This document shows positions 59,700-64,000 of a stretch of DNA of 64,000 nt, in pieces. How positions within the stretch are numbered: position 1 is the stretch's first letter; every line of letters begins with the position of its first letter. The stretch is taken from the NCBI GenBank assembly GCA_020638285.1, contig JACKIV010000003.1, positions 62,001 through 126,000 on the forward strand, given 5' to 3'. The DNA comes from Rhodospirillales bacterium. GTDB taxonomy: Bacteria > Pseudomonadota > Alphaproteobacteria > Micavibrionales > Micavibrionaceae. The translations under genes and the position numbers were made by a program. The notes under the pieces were generated by a model. It saw only the letters and a list, made by a program, of their open reading frames with translations. It was not told where the DNA came from and did not search any database.

Positions 59700-59720
59700 G
59701 GGTTGCGTGCGAGGATATGA

Positions 59721-60281
59721 ATGAAAGCGTTGTGGCGGATTCCTTTTCTGTTTCTGGTTTTTGCGGTTTTTTGTCCGGGGTTTCCTGCCTTGGTCCGGGC
59801 GGCGGAGCCGTCTGTTCCTATTGCCGTAATTGATGTTCAGGTGCTTTTGGGAAAATCAAGCGCTGCCAAAAGTCTTCAAACTCAGTTAAAGGCACGTCAG
59901 GAGGCGTTTCAAAAAGAATTTGGCGATCTTGAGGCGTCTCTTCAAAAAAAAGAAAAATCTCTGGCGGCAGAGCGCGCGTCCCTTTCGCAGGAAGATTTTG
60001 GAAAAAAGAAAAAAGCCTTTGAAAATAATCTTCTGGATGCTCGAAAAACCGTTCAAAAAAGCAAGCGTGCGTTGGACGAAGGTGTCGCCGATGCCGTTGG
60101 AAAAATTCGCTCCCGGATCATTTCGATTGCAACCGACCTGGCCAAGGAACGGGGGTATCGCATTGTCATGACGCGGGAAAATCTTGTTGTGGTGGATAAG
60201 GCCATGGATATCACGGACGATGTGATGACGCGCATGAACAAAGTGCTGCCTGATGTGAAGTTAAAGGTTTCTTCCAAGTGA
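59721..60281 (+). CDS. skp: Periplasmic chaperone OmpH/Skp
   Basis: 186 residues. A signal peptide (about 1-28, ending VRAAEP) precedes the Skp core: IAVIDVQVLLGKSSAAKSL, long coiled-coil tentacles (about 60-130, rich in Lys, Glu and Phe), and the closing strand GYRIVMTRENLVVVDKAMDITDDVM. It holds unfolded outer-membrane proteins on the way to BamA, its upstream neighbour. Lysine-rich codons make this gene locally AT-rich. Confidence 0.92.
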   Translation: MKALWRIPFLFLVFAVFCPGFPALVRAAEPSVPIAVIDVQVLLGKSSAAKSLQTQLKARQEAFQKEFGDLEASLQKKEKSLAAERASLSQEDFGKKKKAFENNLLDARKTVQKSKRALDEGVADAVGKIRSRIISIATDLAKERGYRIVMTRENLVVVDKAMDITDDVMTRMNKVLPDVKLKVSSK

Positions 60282-60307
60282 TTCTGGCGGGGCGGGGTTG
60301 ATATTTC

Positions 60308-61390
60308 ATGCCGGATCCAAGGTTTTTTACCCGCGCATCACCGATGACTCTTTCTGCGCTTGCCAGCCTGACTGGTGCGGAGGTCTCTTCGGGGAGTGAT
60401 CCGGACTTTGAGGTTCAGGACGTTGCGCCGCTGGATACGGCTACGAAAGCCGATTTGACGTTTCTGGATAATATTCGTTATCGCGAAGCGTTTTCCCGGA
60501 CGCGGGCCGGGGCCGCCTTTGCCACATCGGCGATGGCGCGTTTCGCGCCGACGTCTTTACACGTCCTTGTGACGGACAAGCCTTACCGGGCTTACGCTCT
60601 TGCGGCGCAGTCTTTCTACCCATTGCCGGACGCGCCGCCGCAAAGTGTTATTGCGCCATCGGCGTTCGTTGACTCGACTGCCATGATCGGACGGTCCTGT
60701 GTGATCGGGCCAGGGGCTGTGATTGCCGAAGGCGTGCGTATCGGGGATCAATGCCATATTGGTCCCGGTGTATCTATTGGGCGGAATGTCGAAATGGGGC
60801 CGGGCTGCATTGTAGAGGCAAATGCGAGCCTTTCTCATTGCCTGATCGGTGCCCATGTGCGGATTTATCCGGGTGTGCGGATTGGTCAGGACGGCTTTGG
60901 ATTTGCCATAGATGTGTCCGGGAATGTCAAGGTGCCGCAACTTGGACGCGTTTTAATCGGCGATTCCGTCGAAATTGGCGCGAATAGCTGTATTGACCGG
61001 GGTGCGGGGCCAGATACGGTGGTGGGCGAGGGGACATGGATTGATAATCTCGTTCAGATCGGTCATAACGTGAAGATCGGGCGTGGATGTGTAATTGTGG
61101 CCCAGGCCGGAGTTTCGGGCAGTACGGTGCTTGAAGACTTTGCCGTTCTGGCCGGTCAGGCGGGAATTGCAGGCCATTTGCGCATCGGAAAGGGGGCGCG
61201 GGTCGCAGCCCAGTCGGGCGTCATGCGTGATGTTCCATCGGGGATGGAGGTTATGGGATCGCCTGCGCTGCCTCTGCGGCAATATATGCGTCAGGTTGCG
61301 TCATTAAACCGGCTGGTTCGGAAAAAGGACAGGCCGGACGGGGAAGGAGAGAAAGATGGAAACACAGCCACAGGAAACGCCAAAGATTGA
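60308..61390 (+). CDS. lpxD: UDP-3-O-(3-hydroxyacyl)glucosamine N-acyltransferase
   Basis: 360 residues. N-terminal uridine-binding region (about 1-105), then left-handed hexapeptide repeats (about 115-305, VIGPGAVIAEGVRIGDQCHIGPGVSIG and similar) and a C-terminal helix. The catalytic His is expected in QIGHNVKIGRGCVIVAQAGVSG (about 240-262). It adds the N-linked hydroxyacyl chain to lipid A precursor. Its last 35 bp overlap fabZ, whose strong RBS lies inside lpxD. Confidence 0.95.
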   Translation: MPDPRFFTRASPMTLSALASLTGAEVSSGSDPDFEVQDVAPLDTATKADLTFLDNIRYREAFSRTRAGAAFATSAMARFAPTSLHVLVTDKPYRAYALAAQSFYPLPDAPPQSVIAPSAFVDSTAMIGRSCVIGPGAVIAEGVRIGDQCHIGPGVSIGRNVEMGPGCIVEANASLSHCLIGAHVRIYPGVRIGQDGFGFAIDVSGNVKVPQLGRVLIGDSVEIGANSCIDRGAGPDTVVGEGTWIDNLVQIGHNVKIGRGCVIVAQAGVSGSTVLEDFAVLAGQAGIAGHLRIGKGARVAAQSGVMRDVPSGMEVMGSPALPLRQYMRQVASLNRLVRKKDRPDGEGEKDGNTATGNAKD

Positions 61391-61814
61391 TATTACCCGG
61401 ATCATGGAAATGATTCCGCACAGATATCCCTTTTTGCTGATTGACCGGATCGTTGATTTCGAACCCGGTGAACGGGCGGTGGGACTGAAGAACGTCTCCA
61501 TCAACGAGCCTCAGTTTCAAGGCCATTTCCCATCCTTTCCGGTCATGCCGGGGGTTTTGATCATTGAGGCCATGGCTCAGACTGCTGCAATTCTGGTGGT
61601 TCATACGCTGGGCAAGGAAGCTGAAGGAAAGCTTGTCTATTTCATGTCGATTGACGATGCCCGATTTCGTAAACCCGTTGTGCCGGGGGACGCGTTGTAT
61701 ATCCATATCGAAAAGCAACAGGTCCGGCGGAATGTCTGGAAGTTTCGTGCTCAGGCCAAGGTCGAAGGCCGCGTGTGCGCTGAAGCCACATACAGCGCTA
61801 TGATTATGGATTAA
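61356..61814 (+). CDS. fabZ: 3-hydroxyacyl-[ACP] dehydratase FabZ
   Basis: 152 residues. FabZ dehydrates 3-hydroxyacyl-ACP. Visible: MIPHRYPFLLIDRIV (His in PHR), the catalytic segment FQGHFPSFPVMPGVLIIEAMAQTAAIL (His, Glu) and the KFRKPVVPGD-like DDARFRKPVVPGDALYI. AAGGAGAGA before the ATG is inside lpxD. lpxA and lpxB, which normally follow, are missing: the next gene is convergent. Confidence 0.96.
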   Translation: METQPQETPKIDITRIMEMIPHRYPFLLIDRIVDFEPGERAVGLKNVSINEPQFQGHFPSFPVMPGVLIIEAMAQTAAILVVHTLGKEAEGKLVYFMSIDDARFRKPVVPGDALYIHIEKQQVRRNVWKFRAQAKVEGRVCAEATYSAMIMD

Positions 61815-61826
61815 AATGTTCAGCGC

Positions 61827-62564
61827 TCAAGGATAGGCGCAGCTGTCGAAAGTCACTTTTGCAAAGGAACGCGCGCCTTCCGCGATGGTGAAGCGGTATT
61901 CCCGATCTTTGTAGATGACAGTGTTACGGATCGGGAGCGGGCCTTTTTTTTCTATTTTTTCGGGGACTCCGTCTCTGTCTATGGAAAATACAATCGTGAC
62001 GGGGCGGGCAGGGTCGTACCACGCTTCGGGCTCGCCTTTTGCGCTGCTGGCCGATGTTCCTGTGCCGGTGATCTGGATAGCGCCTTCTGCAATGGAGACG
62101 GTGCTTTCCGATCCTTCATAAGCCGGGGTTGAAATCATGAACCGCTTGATGTCGGGATCGGTGCAGTTTCGGGGCGGTTGACCGGATCGAATGACATAGG
62201 CAAGACGCTCCGGGTCGGTTCCGTCTGCGAGCTGCTGGCGGATCAGATCGGTTAACTGGCGCAAGGGACCATCCGGCATTTCCTGAGTCATCCGGTCCTT
62301 CATTTGCTGAAACCGCAGGTCTGCGGTTTGTGCCTCGGCGCTCAGGTGCGTGATTTCGTCCTGCATGGCGATGCGCTGGCGATGCATATCCTCGATTTCC
62401 TGGCGCATGGAAATGACGGACTCCGCAGCGCTCTGACGGCCAAACCAGAATCCTACAGAAGACGAGGCCGAGATCATGGCCAGAAACACAAGTCCGCGGC
62501 TCACCCGGTTCATGGAGCGATTGCGATAGCGTTCATAGGGATTATAGCCGCCGGGTGCCGCCAT
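61827..62564 (-). CDS. Hypothetical membrane-anchored coiled-coil protein
   Basis: 245 residues. One membrane helix (about 24-43, LVFLAMISASSSVGFWFGR), a coiled-coil (about 45-95, MRQEIEDMHRQRIAMQDEITHLSAEAQ; motif), then a globular domain with SGQPPRNCTDPDIKRFMIST and a final FAKVTFDSCAYP; Cys residues near 134 and 242 could form a disulfide in the periplasm. I do not recognise the family. It starts 7 bp after the lptD stop on the same strand, so it is probably co-expressed and could be an LPS-export or envelope accessory protein. Confidence 0.72.
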   Translation of the reverse strand: MAAPGGYNPYERYRNRSMNRVSRGLVFLAMISASSSVGFWFGRQSAAESVISMRQEIEDMHRQRIAMQDEITHLSAEAQTADLRFQQMKDRMTQEMPDGPLRQLTDLIRQQLADGTDPERLAYVIRSGQPPRNCTDPDIKRFMISTPAYEGSESTVSIAEGAIQITGTGTSASSAKGEPEAWYDPARPVTIVFSIDRDGVPEKIEKKGPLPIRNTVIYKDREYRFTIAEGARSFAKVTFDSCAYP

Positions 62565-62570
62565 GGGAGG

Positions 62571-64000
62571 TTACTCCGAAGATGAATTCAAACCCAGTCC
62601 CGATGTCTGGAACTCACCGATGTTTTTCAGGCCGATGCGAAACATGATTTCCGTTCCGCTATCTCCCGAGGATTCCCGTGTCAGGGTGCGGGTCGCTGTG
62701 GCAGAAAAATTGACGCACTGGCCAGTATAATCAAGTCCCAGATTGGCTTTGCGCAAGCCGGGATCCTGTCCCAGATCCTGAAGCGCGGCCGTGCGCACCC
62801 GCCACGCTCTTGCCAGTTGTACGGCGGCGCTGCCCTGAATCTGCTGACGGCTTTCGTCGATGGATGTGCCCTCGATCGGGTCGGAAAACAGATAGCGACT
62901 TCCCAGTTCAACCGGTCCGAATCGAGCGCGGGCATCAATTTCATGACGCACGGAGGCCAGAGTCTGGTCGTCGAGCTGGAATCTGTAGTTCAGTCCATAA
63001 TCGTCGGCGTAGACACCTGAAATCTGTCCGACAATGTCCGATCTGCGCTCATCCAGCCCGGACCCGCTCGGGAAGGATGCCGAATCGTCTTCAAGACGAG
63101 CGCTTTGGCCCAAAAATCCGTCGATGCGGCTGCCTTCATGTCCGTGAAGACCTGTCCGGATCCCATAGGTGATGCGTGAGACATCCTCAACCCGATCCAG
63201 TCCGGGGAAACGATCCGGGTTGAAAAGATTGCTTGAATCCACCTGTGCATCCTGTGAGTCCTCGTTGGGCAGGGTGTCGTTATCGCCCGTGCGTGGAACA
63301 AGCGTCAGGGCGGCAACAGGCTCAATTGTTACATCGGCGCGTTCCATCGGTTTGACCAGAGGGAGCGAAACCACTGTGTGTGAGACGGGGACAATACGTC
63401 CTCGCGAGTCTGAATCCCCCGTTCCTGCACCTGCTGCCGTGTCTCGATCCAGAGTATGATAGGCATCCGCGCGGACCGAAAGATCCGTGACAGTCAACAG
63501 ACCCGTTCCGGATTCAAAGCGTCTTTGCCAACCCGCCTTTGCAGACAGGCGGAGCATGTCCTGTCCGTCCGATCCGCTTCGGCGCAGGCCGAGCGCGCTT
63601 GTATCCACGCTCCAGCGCCCACCCAGAACTCCGCCGGGCTCTCCCATAAAGCTTGCGATTACTTCGGGCAGAACGTCCGGCTGGTCGACTTTTTCGGCCT
63701 GAACCCGCGTATCCTGGAACGCCAGAACACGCCCAACCGCGTAATCACGCCCGGAGAATCGTTCAACATAAAGTTCGTTTTCAAGAACATCCCGGTCGCC
63801 GAAATCATATTGACGCAGATACTGATCGTCGGAGGAAAGCTCCAGATTGGTGCCCGCACGCCAGCGCTCATCGATATTCCACAGCCCATCCGCGAAAATG
63901 TGGCCTCGTACTTCGTCCTTTTGGCGGACGTCCTGCCCTGCGATGCTGTCGATGCGTCCGGAATGGGTGATGCTGCCGCTGGTTTTGAGCCGGGCGTTGT
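62571..64000 (-). CDS. lptD: LPS-assembly protein LptD, C-terminal part (5' truncated by window edge)
   Basis: The frame is open from the window edge (first full codon at 63998) to 62571, giving the last 475 or so residues of an OstA/LptD barrel. Characteristic pieces are YLRQYDFGDRDVLENELYVERFSGRDYAVGR (motif read around 63780-63870), ALTLVPRTGDND, LFNPDRFPGLDRVEDVSRITYG and FGPVELGSRYLFSD-type strands. LptD with LptE inserts lipopolysaccharide into the outer membrane; lptE is at 29.6 kb. The translation start lies outside the window. Confidence 0.92.
   Translation of the reverse strand, partial: NARLKTSGSITHSGRIDSIAGQDVRQKDEVRGHIFADGLWNIDERWRAGTNLELSSDDQYLRQYDFGDRDVLENELYVERFSGRDYAVGRVLAFQDTRVQAEKVDQPDVLPEVIASFMGEPGGVLGGRWSVDTSALGLRRSGSDGQDMLRLSAKAGWQRRFESGTGLLTVTDLSVRADAYHTLDRDTAAGAGTGDSDSRGRIVPVSHTVVSLPLVKPMERADVTIEPVAALTLVPRTGDNDTLPNEDSQDAQVDSSNLFNPDRFPGLDRVEDVSRITYGIRTGLHGHEGSRIDGFLGQSARLEDDSASFPSGSGLDERRSDIVGQISGVYADDYGLNYRFQLDDQTLASVRHEIDARARFGPVELGSRYLFSDPIEGTSIDESRQQIQGSAAVQLARAWRVRTAALQDLGQDPGLRKANLGLDYTGQCVNFSATATRTLTRESSGDSGTEIMFRIGLKNIGEFQTSGLGLNSSSE

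Noticed and set aside
1..64000. CRISPR arrays, insertion sequences, rRNA operons, prophage genes
   Set aside because: No regularly spaced repeats, transposase or phage proteins, or rRNA stretches were seen on either strand.

Overview
The window is about 64 kb of a flagellated, respiring Gram-negative chromosome, most likely an alphaproteobacterium. Pointers are the RpoD tail, the NtrY/NtrX pair, the TIGR02186-type protein, the DUF58/DUF4159/BatA-like cluster, the LptE-HolA pair and the SdhA and GlnA sequences. Genus cannot be fixed from the sequence; an affinity with Rhodospirillales or Micavibrio-like lineages is only an impression. Coding density is high, with about 60 genes, one tRNA, no rRNA, no CRISPR and no recognisable transposase or prophage.

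Layout. 1-6.2 kb: the end of rpoD, an ABC1 kinase, a lone sdhA, then a divergent flagellar block (a stand-alone FlhB C-domain protein facing flgB-flgC-fliE, with a good sigma-54 promoter between) and tsaB. 6.2-12 kb: ntrY-ntrX-tsaB, then a UPF0114 membrane protein followed by an EnvZ-like kinase. 12-16.6 kb: a typA/bipA gene broken by four single-base losses, glnA, tRNA-His and an OmpA-like lipoprotein. 16.8-21.7 kb: flhA with a small AT-rich gene at its 3' end bounded by an 18-bp direct repeat, then a lone nuoG. 21.8-29.3 kb: gap and a three-gene DUF58/DUF4159/BatA-like cluster. 29.6-35.3 kb: lptE-holA, fabB-fabI, a DUF465 protein and a PAS histidine kinase. 35.5-44.3 kb: ruvC, a CorB-like transporter, a class A penicillin-binding protein, an XRE regulator with lnt, prfB with its programmed frameshift, and a DJ-1-like protein. 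44.5-52.4 kb: ndk, a putative outer-membrane barrel, a nitroreductase, a degenerate GGDEF protein, an unusual tgt, rpmB, a Sel1-like membrane protein and chorismate mutase. 52.5-64 kb: a TauE-type permease, a TIGR02186 protein and a UspA protein leading into dxr-rseP-bamA-skp-lpxD-fabZ, then convergent lptD (partial) with a coiled-coil protein.

Two themes stand out. First, envelope biogenesis dominates: bamA, skp, lpxD, fabZ, lptD, lptE, lnt, rseP, dxr, PBP1A, the OmpA-like lipoprotein and fabB/fabI. Second, many genes that usually sit in fixed operons are alone here: sdhA without sdhBCD, nuoG without other nuo genes, ruvC without ruvAB, glnA without glnB, fabB-fabI without fabA, DUF58 without moxR, an EnvZ-like kinase without ompR, lpxD-fabZ without lpxA. 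This suggests extensive operon break-up in the lineage.

The least explained items are the small repeat-bounded cassette at the flhA 3' end, the four clustered C-run deletions in typA, three different hairpin-forming intergenic repeats, and a Tgt that lacks the usual zinc cysteines.
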